64,000 bases of DNA from Xanthostigma xanthostigma (GCA_963575645.1 OY754472.1:28087401-28151400); one strand, 5' to 3'. Shown: positions 12,002 through 24,214, numbered from the stretch's first letter. Notes: generated by a model not told the origin, from the sequence alone. Numbers and translations are program-made.

Positions 12002-13251
12002 TATACTTATTGTATAAATGAAATTTCGACTATTTTGAAATAGAACCACCAGTTAGCGCCACACGGCGAGCTGCACATAGCCCACACTTACGTATTTACA
12101 TCAGTTGTCAGTACTTATAGCTAAAGCTTTTCTAAAGCTATAACTTTTAATACTAAACACGAAAAACCCGTATTTTTTAATGTTCATAGCAACTTCCTTT
12201 ATAATTGAGTTTAATTCTTATGAACTGTTTTCAAGTTATAGTTAAAACGTCTTTTTTTTGGTAGGTCGACGTAGAAAATGTGTGCAAAAAGTGTCACTCT
12301 GAAATTTTAGCAGCTGTTAGATATTACTGTTTTTGATAAAATGTCCGATTAAATTCCTAAGACAAGCGATTAACGGGTGAACTACCTTAAATATATTCCT
12401 GAAATTTACAGCGCTCATTTCAAAATCACCTTGTATAAAAACTCGGAAAGTGTGACTTAAGAAGATAATTTACAGTGTTTTTACATTGACAATGTTGAAA
12501 AGTATAAAGATGACAAAATTCTGCAATAGAATAAAATTCAATTGCATTCACATATTTTAATGTAAAATATTCTTACTTAAAAAAATGAAATAACTTTACC
12601 GCAGAAGATCTATTACACAAAACTGTGTAAAAGCTAATTAAGAATTAATATTAGTATTGGTATGTACGATGTATTCATAAATTTGAAATCTAAGCATTTT
12701 AAAGCTGTTTTTTTAAATATCATCTTTGATACAATAAAAAGAAAAAAAATAGTTCCTCGTTAATTATAAGAGTAAGTAAATTTACTAATAATCTAACTTG
12801 TATTTAAAAACTTAGTATTCTTTATCCCACCTGTTTAAATATTTCTTCATTGATGCTGGTATATTTTTACTACTTTTTTAAGTAGTTACCAATCCTATTT
12901 CCAGTTAAGGCTTAGTAGTAATTAAATTATAAAAATCCTCATCGAGGTATAATTTAAAACTAAATAGTGTATCTACTTTTAGTGTTTTATGTCGCAATAC
13001 TCGAACTGAATCATTAATTTATAATTTTTAGTACGTATGTCTAGTTGCAAATCACATCCGAAAATTTAATTTTACTGTTAAATTTAGTTTTGATGATGTT
13101 TCAGACCAATAAATATTTATATACAGTGTAAAATCTATATAGCGAAATTGAAGGGACCGGGTATTTCATTGCGTTATAAAGAGTTTTCGTTAAACGGAGA
13201 GTAAAAGAAAACAATATAATTTTACGAATGTGTGATTTTAATTTTGACTAA
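12002..13251. other. Non-coding interval with one pogo-like terminus
   Basis: No gene recognised. At 13124 a TA-flanked CAGTGTAAAATCTATATAGC resembles a pogo/Tigger left terminus, but no matching right end was found. Confidence 0.35.
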
Positions 13252-13760
13252 AGGCCCCGTCACACGATGCTGGATTTCGAGCTCGCTTTCTTGCTTAAAG
13301 TCTTGCAGGCAGCTTTGTAAGCTACGCTGCTGGATTGTGACGTCACTGATTGGTCCGCTGCTCCTATCTTGCTATATTTGGGTGATAGGTTTAGCTGCCT
13401 GCTGATTTGAAAATTTGACCAATTATAGAGTCGTATTTTATCACGTGATACCGTCTGACATTCGTTAAATATGGTCTTGTTTGAAAAATTTTCAAGTGAA
13501 CAGCAATGGGACCAAAAGTTGTAAAATCAAAATGTAAATGGACTCCACAAGAAATAAGTTTTCGCTTTGATTTTTCTCTTCTCTCCCGAAGCTTTTCAAT
13601 CATTATTAAAATCATAGTAGCAATTCGTCTATGACCATTACATCCATATTTAAATTTTAAATATAACAGTCAACTTAGCAAAACAGGATACCATTCATGG
13701 CAGTCAGAAGATTTCAAGCAAGCGAACGAGATCGAAATCCAGCATCGTGTGATGGGGCCT
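13252..13760. mobile_element. PIF/Harbinger-like MITE with TAA duplication
   Basis: TAA (13249-13251) precedes AGGCCCCGTCACACGATGCT; the right end GCATCGTGTGATGGGGCCT is followed by TAA (13761-13763). The inverted repeats extend ~45 bp (CTGGATTTCGAKCTCG...). The internal frame on the - strand is not gene-like. Confidence 0.7.
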
Positions 13761-13763
13761 TAA

Positions 13764-15401
13764 ATTAAGTGAAAAAAATTTACATAACAAAATTATAATC
13801 TGTTAAGTTTGTAGAGTAAATAAGTATACAAGTGATAGGCGATTTACAACAAACAAATGAATGAATGAATGAGTTTACTGTATTGCGTCATAAATTTTGC
13901 AGTTTTCATTATTTACACATCTCTAGTCAAAATTAGTCTGCTGGCCCATTGAATATGAACTTTATGATAAGCAAGGATAAAAAATGTTTTAATTTTATCC
14001 AGGTGTATAAATTAAAAATTAAACAAATTTTCAGACCGCATATAAAAATACTTTTAAATATTTTTAAACACGCATTTCCGGCAAGAAATAGCCAGTTTTT
14101 CAACTGTCACAAGTTCCAGTTCTTTAGACAGAACTCATTGATTATATTTGACAAGAAAGCGATAAACATTTTCTTTGATAAAATGAATTATTCACTACTT
14201 TTTGCATAGTAGGTTGGATTTTTTAATGTTTGATCCAAAAGCTGCCCATAATTCATTTTATTAATAAGAGAGAACTTAATCATTTTCTTTAATCTGAAAC
14301 TTTTATCTAAAAGCGTTTTCCTTATTTTATAACATTTCATTCTTCATGAAGCGGAAAACAAAAAGTTTTGAATGTTCGTGATGCACATATAAGTAATGCT
14401 AGGTATTAAGTGTGAAAATGAATGAATTTTAAGTTTCTTGGGATTAATTAAGTATAGCATAATGGTCATTTGTGGATCAACTGTGTTGTGAATCCGTAAA
14501 ATGAGTGAATGTTTCATATTTCAATTGATGAATACTTAATTATTGTCTCTCATAATCACAGCATATAGAAAAATACCAGCACATTCACTCGACTGTTGGT
14601 ACTGTCAGTCAATTTTTAAGACCTTAGACATAGCTGTATTAAGCACCAACCTCGCCCCTAATTTTTCTACACGACTGACAGTTTGTTTGAGTCAGAACTG
14701 GCAGCTGTGGGTGCTGAGAACATGACGGACGCTTGCGCAGCATGTATGCGCGAATTAGATTTTACTCTTTGAGTGATTTAGCTGGTTAAACTGAGCTATT
14801 CATTGATAAAAATTTAGCGGGGCAACGTTTTGGAATAATCTTGTACATATTCCACTTGATGTAAATAGGCACAGCGTTTTTTCTCTCAATCTACTTGTTC
14901 TAAGCGTGTGTGATTGCAAATTAAAAATCCCATGATTTAGGAAAAACAAAACCTGTTCTCTGTTTCGTACAACAAAATGTATACCAATAAAATTAAGTGA
15001 CTTGTATCATCTTTTAATATTAATTAATATCATGTTTGCAATTAATGTAATACAGGATTTTATATTTAAGATGAAATATAATTTAATGTACTGACTATTT
15101 TTACTACTTTTTTTTAATTTGTGTTTTATTAGTAACAAGAATAATTAATTTATTGTATAATAATAGAATATTTTTGCATGCATTCCGATATTGTAACGAA
15201 TAAATAGAACCCTTTTTTGTGTATAAATATAATTTATTATTTGTTTTAACTAAATTCATAAAAAGTTACACCTATTTTCCTATTTGATTGTTAAGTATTG
15301 TGCAGTGTTTGTGGTTGAAGAATTTAAGTGTATGTAAATAATTACAAAATAAATTTTAAAATAATCTGGAATGTAAATTAGTTATAAATTATACTGGTTA
15401 T
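13764..15401. other. Non-coding interval downstream of GUCD1
   Basis: Very AT-rich; no gene or complete element recognised. The open frame at 13949-14209 has low-complexity K/N/F/I composition and no homology I know. Confidence 0.4.
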
Positions 15402-15407
15402 TTTATT
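15402..15407 (-). promoter_or_regulatory. Candidate poly(A) signal of GUCD1
   Basis: AATAAA on the - strand, 11 nt after the stop codon. It is close but usable; other hexamers occur further downstream, so this one is not certain. Confidence 0.3.
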
Positions 15408-15418
15408 ACAAATACACA

Positions 15419-18400
15419 TTAGTTTTTTTTTATTCCATAAATTAAAATTGTGTCTTCATCAGTTCCGAAACTTGTTCTCGCTTCATTTATATTTTCAAAT
15501 GACATAACACAAATTCCTACAACATAAAGAAACAAAACATTTTTTAATGAAATATAATTGCTAAGGGTGTGTTCCGAAATACGACCCAGTATATACTGGC
15601 CAGTGCTAATGACGTCACGAATCGACGCCATACTGTTGATTCGTTCCGAAATATATTGGCCAGCGCGTTGACGTATTATTATTTCCCTCGACCACCAAAA
15701 GTAATTGTTTACTTTGTTGAGCAGACATTATTGCAAATAACAAATAATAAAATTCCATAAGGCATAAAGTCTGATGCAGACACCTCCGGTCAAATATTTA
15801 TGCTACGTCACATCTGTCTCACCAGTACAATATGGTGGCACACCAGTACAATTATGGCGTCGTATTCATGACGTCATTAGCATTGGCCAGTATACTGGGT
15901 TATATTTTCGAACATACCCTAAGTAGTTAAGATTAACAGTAAATTGTATATTTGACGGTTGCAGAAGGCATTGTCAGAAGATCTGATTTATCAACGATCT
16001 TAAATTCAGGGCCAGATTTAGGGGAGGGCCCGGGGCCTCCACAAAATAGGGGCCCCCCACAATAGAGAAAACAATATTTCTCTTAAACTGTGCCTACACG
16101 TATTTAACATAGTTTTTGGTACAACTTCCACTTCACAATCACTTTTTTCTACGCATTTTGATCAAAATTTAGCTTGAAAAACAATCTTTTCATTTGTTTT
16201 TGAGTGAGTACAATCTAATGTCACAACATTAGACCGCTTCTGAATGTATACAAACTGTAATTAGATAATCACAGTGTAAGGTCGTTATCTAATAAAATTT
16301 TTGACATAGATTTCTGTAACCCAGCACTAGTGTCATAGTACTATTACGCACGAGGTATGTATGTTATTTTTTGCATGTACCTCCTAAAATGAGTTAATTT
16401 TTCTAAAATTCAGGTTTATATTGTGTGTTAATTTTGTTTTTTTTTTAACAGTTAAACTATAAGCCCATGAGAAATAAAAATTAATAAAATTATGTGTGCT
16501 GCTATATCTTTTCACCAGAAGTGTTTTGTTAACGATGTCATTGAAGCTTATGTAAAATCAGTTTACTAATTGGTCGGGCTTTCAGATTTGAACGAGTGTT
16601 CGGTACTTATTTATAATGACTTAAATTAATAAAACTGCACTTACGATCCGAAAGTGATGGATTTCGGTAATAAAACGTTCGTTTCATAAGATCATATCCG
16701 CATAAAACAACGTAATGCCCCTGATATTGTGGTTTTATTTTCCATGGAAGACATGCCCTCAACTCCATTGACACTTTATTATGTTTACATACAAGGCAGT
16801 GTAATAATTTCGCGTTTGTCAATATAATTACTGGACCGTGTTTTTTTATATGGAGCAGTATATCTTTTGTTTTCAGTCTGGTTTGATTTATTACCAAATT
16901 GTTTGACTGTGCCAGCGAAAATCGATGTATTACTCTCTTCTGATCCTACAAAGACAAAATGTGCTGGTATAATTGAGTTGCATTATTTAAAATCAAAACA
17001 GCATCTAATTATCTATAGTGTCGTTTTTGAGTAACCGGATTCAACGCCAGTAGTAATAAACTGGTGACACCAACTTTTTTGCGATCTTATTAGCTTGAAA
17101 AAATTTCAGATAAATTTCACAATAAATTTGGAAAGGAAATGAAACTTCTATGTTGGGAACATTGTCAGAAAATTTAGTCCGACTTTTTAAATGTGTAATG
17201 TATTTATCATTTTTTTTATACGATTTCCACTTTGAAATATAACCCAGGAGGTGCCGCCGTGCCCCCATTTGGCCATTATCCAAGAAGACTGTAACCAGGA
17301 GATATCTGACGCATGAACCAATATGGCGTCAGCTACAGGGTAACGCACATACGTTCTTGGTTTACATGTGTTTAATGTTTGCGAAGTATGTGAACACGAT
17401 GAACTATGGCGAAAACAGGCGGAAAGAACCAAAGTTTTCTCAGGTAGTGATAACAGCGCAATCTCGCGTGCGCCAGAAAACGGTCTGTCTCGAAACACGA
17501 CAAGCATAGGAAGCTATGTCTCCCGGTTACAGTCTTCTTGCCATTATCTTGAAAAGAAGTGTGAAGCTAGTTTTTTGCTGTATTTATTTACGGACCCATA
17601 GCTTTTCGAAGGAAGGTTTTCTTTATATGACAAAGCGTTTTTGCGGAGAGGAAAACTATAATATAACGATTTTCCTATTGTATCTCATAGGATACAATAG
17701 GAAAATTGTATTTCGGTACAATTTGTTAGACTGCAACACAATTATAATATAAGTGTACGTTTTAGTGAGTAACTTGAATCAAATATATCGTGACAGCGTC
17801 ACAGTTGAACATTAATTAAATATTTGAATTTCATTGGTTAGTTGTCAAAAGTTGTCGGTGGTTGTTTATATAAACTCCATACCCGATGAATGCGATGTTG
17901 TCAAGCGTGAACATGCATTTTATAAAATAATCTGTTTCTTCAATACTTTTCAGCAATAATTATTTTTTCTCGCGATTTTTTATAATATTGTTAATATTAA
18001 GTAATGAGATGGCGTGGTTTCCCAGTTAGCCCTGTCTCCCGATCATTATTACTTATTAGTAATCGATAAAAATATTATTTACTTTTTGTTTAATGTGTAT
18101 TTATTACTAAAATAGTTCAAATTACCTTGTGCAAAATTTTGTTATAAAATGTTGTTTTATGGTAGTTTGGATTGATTCCTACTGTTACAGTAAAATATTT
18201 ATGAACAATATTATATCGTTTTAACAAATAACAAAGATCAATTGTCCACGTGCTAAAAATTTTTAAAAATATTTTTCCTGAAAATAAAATTAACATTTCA
18301 TATGGTTAGTACTTACCTACCTAGTTTTAAATTCTTCTTCTTCACAAATTGATAAAAAGTTTTTAAGTAAATGTCTTCTTGCTTCTTGTGGTAAAACCAT

Positions 18401-18469
18401 TAGAACACAAGAAATTCCACAATCCCATCGATATCTCTGTTTAAAGTGCAACAATCGTATTAATTTCAT
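15419..18469 (-). CDS. GUCD1: GUCD1 orthologue (guanylyl cyclase domain containing 1), four exons, complete
   Basis: Exons on the - strand: 18469-18321, 18252-18126, 16945-16645 and 15516-15419. The splice phases agree at every junction (AG|C, AAG|GAT, C|GA), giving 675 nt and 224 residues; the human protein is about 240. Conserved family blocks run in order: RYRWDCGISCVLMVLP at residues ~13-28 with the DCG motif, STWTIDLCYLLKRYNI, TVTVGINPNYHKTTFYNKIL, GPVIILTNAKLLHC, YQGHYVVLCGYD, FYYRNPSLSDR, and the C-terminal EARTSFGTDEDTILIY. The fold resembles a papain-like C39 peptidase (Cys in WDCG, His in GHYVVL, Asn/Asp downstream); its true activity is poorly known. Start: the ATG at 18469-18467 is the first in-frame Met before WDCG; no upstream exon was sought successfully. 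Introns 2 and 3 hold MITEs. It is transcribed away from the piggyBac-derived gene, with ~830 bp between the start codons. Confidence 0.9.
15565..15919. mobile_element. PIF/Harbinger-like MITE in the last GUCD1 intron
   Basis: TAA at 15562-15564 and 15920-15922 flanks GGGTGTGTTCCGAAATACGA and its inverted partner ending CGAACATACCC. Inner arms match through CCAGTATATACTGGCCAGTG and AATGACGTCA. 355 bp, no gene. The last GUCD1 exon begins 49 bp to its left. Confidence 0.75.
16007..16065. repeat. hAT-type terminus fragment in a GUCD1 intron
   Basis: CAGGGCCAGATTTAGGGGAG followed by GGGCCCGGGGCC is the style of hAT left ends. No right terminus was found nearby. Confidence 0.3.
17280..17541. repeat. 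Inverted-repeat element in GUCD1 intron 2
   Basis: CAAGAAGACTGTAACCAGGA (17281) and its inverted partner TCCCGGTTACAGTCTTCTTG (17521-17540) bound ~260 bp. This is likely a short MITE; the class is unknown. Confidence 0.45.
17669..17706. repeat. 16-bp-stem hairpin
   Basis: ATTTTCCTATTGTATC and GATACAATAGGAAAAT flank a 6-nt loop (TCATAG). It lies in GUCD1 intron 2. Function unknown. Confidence 0.6.
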
Positions 18470-19298
18470 TTCAGCATCTAAAATTGTTTTTATCAAGTTC
18501 AGGCATTTTTATTTAAAATTAAAATTGATAATTTTGTTCAAGCAAGAAATATAATGTTTAACATTATTATATTCCTTTGTTTATTTAATGTACCTATATT
18601 ACTACTTATTACTTAACGAGTATTATTTTTTATATACTTATACCATCTACTTATGGATGTTAATGACAATAATGTCCAAACACCATTAAATATTTAATAA
18701 AAAAAAATTGTATTTAAATGTAATAGTGAATCCTACCATTTTTACCATTAAGTACCATTGTATTGTCCATTTTAAAACAATATTGAAAAGTTATTTTTGT
18801 CCTAGTTTTTTCAATGATTTTATTGTTAACCTTATCCTTTGTTGTTAACCACGTTGGTCATACGCCCATTGTTTCGTGTCTTAGTCGAGAAACAAGCCTA
18901 AATTTCTGAAGATTATTACAATGGCTTACGTCTGTATTGAAATTTCCATTTTATTTATTTTCTTCGGTGATTCATGACGATTTTTAATGATAATCAATCC
19001 ATTGAGTACTTAATCAAGGATACGATATTTTAAATTCACTGGATGACATTTAAAACGATTATTGGCTGTAATCGGTGATTGAAGTCGTTTAATATATTAT
19101 GTAGTTTCCAGATGGCAGAACGTGCGTAGATTTTGTTCGTCCGTCATTTTACTAAGTTTGACAGTTTTCAAACAACAAAAAGTGTAGATAACCTTATCAG
19201 AACTAATTTCTAGACACATTTTTTTCATTTTTATGTTTTTAGTTAAACTTAATTTTTAGCAGGTTCGAGTGTGTAAAAATATTTCTTTTTTCTTAAGA
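18470..19298. promoter_or_regulatory. Divergent intergenic region between GUCD1 and the piggyBac-derived gene
   Basis: About 830 bp separate two oppositely directed start codons, so both promoters should lie here if the annotation is right. No TATA box or initiator stands out. A possible 5' UTR acceptor 'aatttttag|cag' ends at 19259. Confidence 0.4.
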
Positions 19299-20913
19299 AT
19301 GTTATCATTACATGATTTAAATGTTATCGGAGGGCATCAGGAAGCGAATTTTTTTATATCAATGAGACAGCCACCTGTAACATTTATACCTAAGCAGGAA
19401 TCTGAAGTATGTGCTACCTCAGATTGTTTGGCAAATCAACGTTAGTATTGTTTTCAAAAGTAATTTGATAATTTGTAAATGTTTTTAATAACAAAACTGT
19501 ATTTTCTGTAGATCATATTTCACAGCAGCACTCACAAAATCACGACTTTCAACATGAAAAGAAGTCGGTGAAACGCAGTCAGAACTATAATGTTGCAGCT
19601 GAAATAATAACATCTGAAGAGCATGAATTTAGCATAAAATACAGCCCGGCATATTATTTAGGTCTCTTAATAGATAATGAAATTATAACTTGTTTTTTAC
19701 GAGAAACAAATTCCCATGTGGCTCAGAATCGTACAATTGCTCCTATAACGGAAGATGAAATGCGTTGTTTTATAGCAATACTTTTTTTATCAAGTTATGT
19801 CGACGTTCCTCGTAGAAGAATGTTATGGGAAAGAACTCCTGACGCACATTGTCCATTGGTTGCAAGCGCAATGCAAAGAGATAGGTTTGAAGCAATTTTT
19901 ACAGCCTTACACGCTCCAGATAATTTAAAGGACGACAATGAACGACTTGCGAGGTTGCGACCCTTCATTCAATTATTGAATCGGAAATTTTTAATGCATA
20001 TGCCTCACGACGATCAACATAGCATTGCAGAATGTGTTGTATCTGGATTGAATAGACACCACCACAACACTAGGTAATAAATACATTTCGATTTCAAAAT
20101 TACCTTTACTCTGACAAGTAATTAGCCAGGGCTTTTTAATTATCTTAAACCGTAATTTATTTTAGAACAACAACAAAAAATATTAAAGTGTGGTGTGGCT
20201 GTACGAAAACAGGTTACTGTGTGTGGTTTGAGCCGTCAGTTCGAAATACACCATCATCAAATCAAGATAGATTCGCCCAAATTTGCGGTGGTCAATCAGC
20301 AATTTTAACCTATGCCGGAATTTTACAACACTATCGCCCTGTGCCATATAATTTACTTTTTGAAACTGTATATGCAGAAGCATCATTAATTTGTGATTTA
20401 CAGAAAATGAACACTCGCGGTGCTGGCGTGGACAGAGACAAAGCAGGTTGTTTAATTAATCCTGCGCTTGGTGGAGTGGATCGCATGGATTGTAACGTTG
20501 GCTTGTATCGAATTTCATTTCGTGGAAAAAAACTTTATTCCACATTGATCAGTTATGCCTTAGATTTAGCAATGCAGAATGCGTGGCAACTGTATAAACT
20601 ATTGGGAAGCGAAAAAAAGACTTTAGATTTATTGGGCTTCCGCCGCAACATTGTTATTTACTACTTGCAACATTATGCTAAGCCGATACCGGGTCATAAA
20701 GGTGGTCGGCCGGCAAAGGGCAGACCTAAAGGTAAAAGACCTCCGCCTTCTGACGCCAGATTTGACGGCATTAGACATTATGTTATACCACAAATTAAGC
20801 AAACGAGGTGTGCTAAATGCACTGCGAAAACTACAACCAGATGTCAAAAATGTGATGTAGGAGTTCATGTTAAGTGCTTTGTTGAATATCATACCAGACC
20901 TAAAGATACGTGA
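19299..20913 (+). CDS. piggyBac transposase-derived protein, three exons, catalytic residues lost
   Basis: Exons 19299-19440, 19512-20073 and 20166-20913 join in frame (CAA-C|AT and AG|A) to 483 codons. Both introns (71 and 92 nt) have usable signals (GTTAGT...CTGTAG, GTAATA...TTTTAG). The protein shows the DDE_Tnp_1_7 (piggyBac) N-terminal domain (YSPAYYLGLLIDNEII, ITEDEMRCFIAILFLSSY, ERLARLRPFIQLLN), then VWCGCTKTGYCVWFEP, PVPYNLLFETVY, GGVDRMDCNVGLYRISFRGK and SYALDLAMQNAWQLYK. It ends with a Cys-rich zinc-binding tail (CAKC...CQKC...HVKCFVEYH). Where active relatives have SIDE and LLFDN, this copy has SIAE and LLFET, so the first two catalytic Asp are gone; the third (GGVD) remains. About 75-80 residues normally present between the second and third are missing in frame (join near GCLINPALGGVD). 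It may be exapted as a DNA-binding protein or simply be decaying. No TTAA-flanked transposon ends were identified. Confidence 0.8.
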
Positions 20914-20918
20914 AAAAT

Positions 20919-20924
20919 AATAAA
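20919..20924 (+). promoter_or_regulatory. Poly(A) signal of the piggyBac-derived gene
   Basis: AATAAA begins 6 nt after the stop codon TGA (20911-20913). Close, but transposon-derived genes often have short 3' ends. Confidence 0.4.
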
Positions 20925-21149
20925 CTTTAAGGTCATATCTGTAGTTTTTGAAGTACATGTACTTATATCTTTTTAATTATTTATACTAAAATAATTTATA
21001 TATTTTTACTAATTAAGTAGGCTCTTTTATCAAAATAGATGAATAAATCAACTTGAAAAATCTCGTTCTTTTTGAATTTCCCTCCTACGAAAGCGCACAA
21101 AGCCAGTATAACTAATAGTTCACAGTATTGACTGTAATAGCGCTAGTGT

Positions 21150-21358
21150 CAGTGGAAACAATAGCTTACGTCATTTAGCGGCCATTGCTTCGGGTTAAAT
21201 GCAAGGCCGTGTGGTTAAATAGTTATTTTAACAGTGTTCGGTGACGTGAAATTCAGTTATTTTACATGTCAAAATTATTGTTGATTTGTGCAAAAATGTG
21301 TAAATTTTAATATTCATTCGTGACGACTTTTCTTACGAAGGATTAGTATTTCACGCAG
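21150..21358 (+). promoter_or_regulatory. Candidate promoter and 5' UTR exon of an unidentified gene
   Basis: This stretch is locally less AT-rich, with several CpGs and an initiator-like TCAGT at 21253. It ends in a strong donor, CACGCAG|GTGAGT, at 21358/21359. Start of transcription is not determinable from sequence alone. Confidence 0.35.
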
Positions 21359-21641
21359 GTGAGTCAATAATTTGTATAAACAAATTGACGTTTGCAAAGG
21401 ACGTGGTCTCGACTATCCTTGACAAGGAGATAAAGTCAGTGCATTAGTATCTTTATTTATAGATTGTTCACATTTATAGTAAAGCAGTTAGTTTTTATTG
21501 TATTTCCGTGTTAAAGTGTTGTGCTTATAGTGAAATGTGATGTCCGCTTTCGCGTATTTTACTCTTGCTTTTTAATAAAATTGGGTCATTACGAGTTTCA
21601 TGAAATCTAGTTTTGATTTCAACTTGAAATATTAATTAAAA

Positions 21642-21700
21642 ATGGATAGAAGTTACACAGCTTATTGTAGAAGTGATATGGAGGAGTATTTAAATAATTG
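21642..21700 (+). CDS. Candidate first coding exon of an unidentified gene
   Basis: ATG in good context (AAAAATGG) opens 19 codons plus two bases, reading MDRSYTAYCRSDMEEYLNN, then a donor TTG|GTACGT at 21701. A possible acceptor (GAAATCTAG) ends at 21609, pairing with the donor at 21359. I do not recognise the peptide and found no convincing second exon in the 42 kb to the right. If real, the gene has a very long, transposon-filled first intron. Confidence 0.35.
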
Positions 21701-21951
21701 GTACGTGGAATTTTTTATTTTATTTTATTTGTATAAAGATTAATACAGAACCTATAGCAAATCTGACATGCCTATGTTATGAAAATGGCACATTGCATTT
21801 CCTCTTGCGTTTACAACTCTTTAAAACGAGCAGATGTTGATGACTATTCAAATAAATTGACGAGTCTTTGAATTGTGCTTTGGTTTTTTTTTGTTTCGTT
21901 TGTTTTTTAAACGTATTTTTAGCTTATAATCTATATTGGTACTTTTGACAG

Positions 21952-23183
21952 ATTGTAGATTATAGACGTTCAATAATTGAGGTCATCAGAGTTATGGTAC
22001 TTTTGATATCGTTGAACATTTTTCTGCAATGATTTTTTTGTTCCATTGCTTGACAAATTCATATTCTTTAGATAAGTTATGCGTAAGTACGTATAATTTA
22101 GGACGTTTAGGTAAATGTTTTATGTTTCAGTAATCCGAATTATTTTGTTTTTGCGAAAAATATGGGAGTTACACAGTTTTCTCATTCATAAATTATAACT
22201 ACTATTAAAATATTATAAGTGAACATATATGCCCTATTTAATTTAGTTATTAGAAAGTAGATGACAAGGGTAGTTAACTAAAAAAAATAAATAATAACCC
22301 ATACGCCAATATTCATATTTTTATACTCAAAAAGACCTTCCCAAACTAATTGATTTTATACTTTGCCAAATAATGAAGTAAAATATTTTGAATTTCAACA
22401 ACTAGGTATCTCAGGAACTGCTTTTATGAACAACTGTGTTTACATGGAAATGAACTTTTTTTATACATGAACCTCTAAAAATATGCAACTGAAGATTTTT
22501 CAGCGGGATTCTCTTTATTTTGGCGTGATAAATTATTTCTCAAAAGTCCATGAAATCAACTTGGACGGCTACAAAAGTTACAGAAGTTCAAATGTCATAA
22601 AAATCATTTTTTGCTCAAATATTCCGTAAGTTTTACGTTAATTTTGGTTATTATAGCTCGTGAGATCGATCTGTATAAAGATGTCCTATATAAAATTTAC
22701 ACAGAACTACTAGTTTTCGAAATATAGGGCTGAGAAAACTCGGCCATTACGCCGCATTCGTTATTCCGCACCACCTTTGAGAATGCAAGGCGTGTTTTTT
22801 ATACATGGTGTTCCATGTAAGCCTAACCCATGAATATATATATTATAGTTTTGGGAAATATTATTTAAAAATAAATTAATAATTGTCGGAAAACCTATGT
22901 CCAATTGCTTTTCAGTCAGATTTGAACTACTTCTGTCTCTGTCAAGTACATTATACGCAATATGCTGCTGTAGTCAAATAAGTCAACTGGTTAATTATTC
23001 TTAATATTAAAAAATAAAATTATGCGAACATAATATTTTTTTTGCATTGCACAGCTGTTGTCAGGTTACTTGTTGACGATGAAATAAAACAAAATTAGGT
23101 ATAAAAATATGTTTTAATTGAACATTTTCATTTGCTGCACGCTATATAATGGCTTTAGTTGCCGGACGTCTATAATCTACAAT
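21952..23183. mobile_element. 1.2-kb TIR element
   Basis: ATTGTAGATTATAGACGTTC at the left and its inverted partner GGACGTCTATAATCTACAAT at the right. Related termini occur singly at 8391 and 37725. No transposase recognised. Confidence 0.5.
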
Positions 23184-24214
23184 AATTAATTAATTCATTT
23201 ACCGGGTCCATGCTACGATTATAATAACGGTTGACATTGATGTTATTAACTTATAGTAATTAATTAATTATTTGAATTATAAATTTTTGTTAGTAGGTAT
23301 ATTGTCTAAAAAATTGGTCGATAATTTTATTTATTGAAGTATAATCAGACGTTAATCAAAGATTTTACTATAGTAAATATAGATTATTGCACCTATATCG
23401 GCAAAGATAAAAATTTTCATATTGTATATAAAATGGCTTTTTTATATTAAATTGCATATCTAGTGTCGCAATGGGTTATATATATATATAGGCCGAATTG
23501 TAACATCTATATTTTGTTTTTTTGTACACGTAGATACCCCCGATAAAATAGCCGCTTTTCACTTAATTTTCAAAATTAAAAAAAACGCAAACACAGCAAG
23601 CGCAAATGAAACGTAACGGGTCCCGTGAACAGCGTCGCGCCAACTGTACTGTTTTACTCCCAACAAAAGCGCCAAATAATGTTTCACATTAGAAATTGAT
23701 GAGTTTTATTGAGTAGGTATAACCAAATTGAATTTTGTGTAATCGCTGTTTGATTGTATCTCAAAATTAGTAAATAAAGTAAATGTCATTCTTAAATCTC
23801 GATTTACGTCGTACTAGAAACCGAGCTGCAGTCGCGTGAAACTGCGTGAAACAAACATCTGAAAACAAAAATTTTCAGTGATGAGTGAATCATTTGATTG
23901 TCACTAAATCTTGCCAGTCATTGACCATAACGTGCAAATACGACTTAACCATATTCAATCGCAGCTGCGCTGTTCAAAATATTGAGTGGGGTAAGACTCT
24001 CAGAGTATAGGACCCTAAAATTTCTATCGATAGACCTGATTATGAGTATTGTAATAAAATTTTGTCTTGGTTTAATCAAAGTTGATATTATTGATAATGT
24101 ATTTATTTTTAGTATAGTTTTTTGGCAACGTATAAACTGTATATTTCAATGTAATTTTTGAAAATGGCGACACAATTACTTTAGAATAAACACTGCTACA
24201 TCTATACTCTATAG
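23184..24214. other. Non-coding interval
   Basis: Contains a diverged half of the palindrome family found intact at 38676-38863 (near 23305-23390, inverted) and a short TA microsatellite at about 23478. No gene recognised. Confidence 0.4.

Noticed and set aside
15517..15631. N-terminal extension of the last GUCD1 exon frame
   Set aside because: It is intron and MITE sequence; the acceptor TTGTAG ends at 15517.
16607..16644. Extension of the GUCD1 exon 3 frame past DRK to its stop
   Set aside because: The GTAAGT donor at 16644 and the matching last exon (residues ICVMSFEN...) show this is intron.
17187..17601. Overlapping frames on both strands
   Set aside because: They fall within an inverted-repeat element in GUCD1 intron 2 and resemble no family.
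20629..20958. 109-codon frame on the - strand
   Set aside because: Antisense shadow of the piggyBac-derived exon 3.
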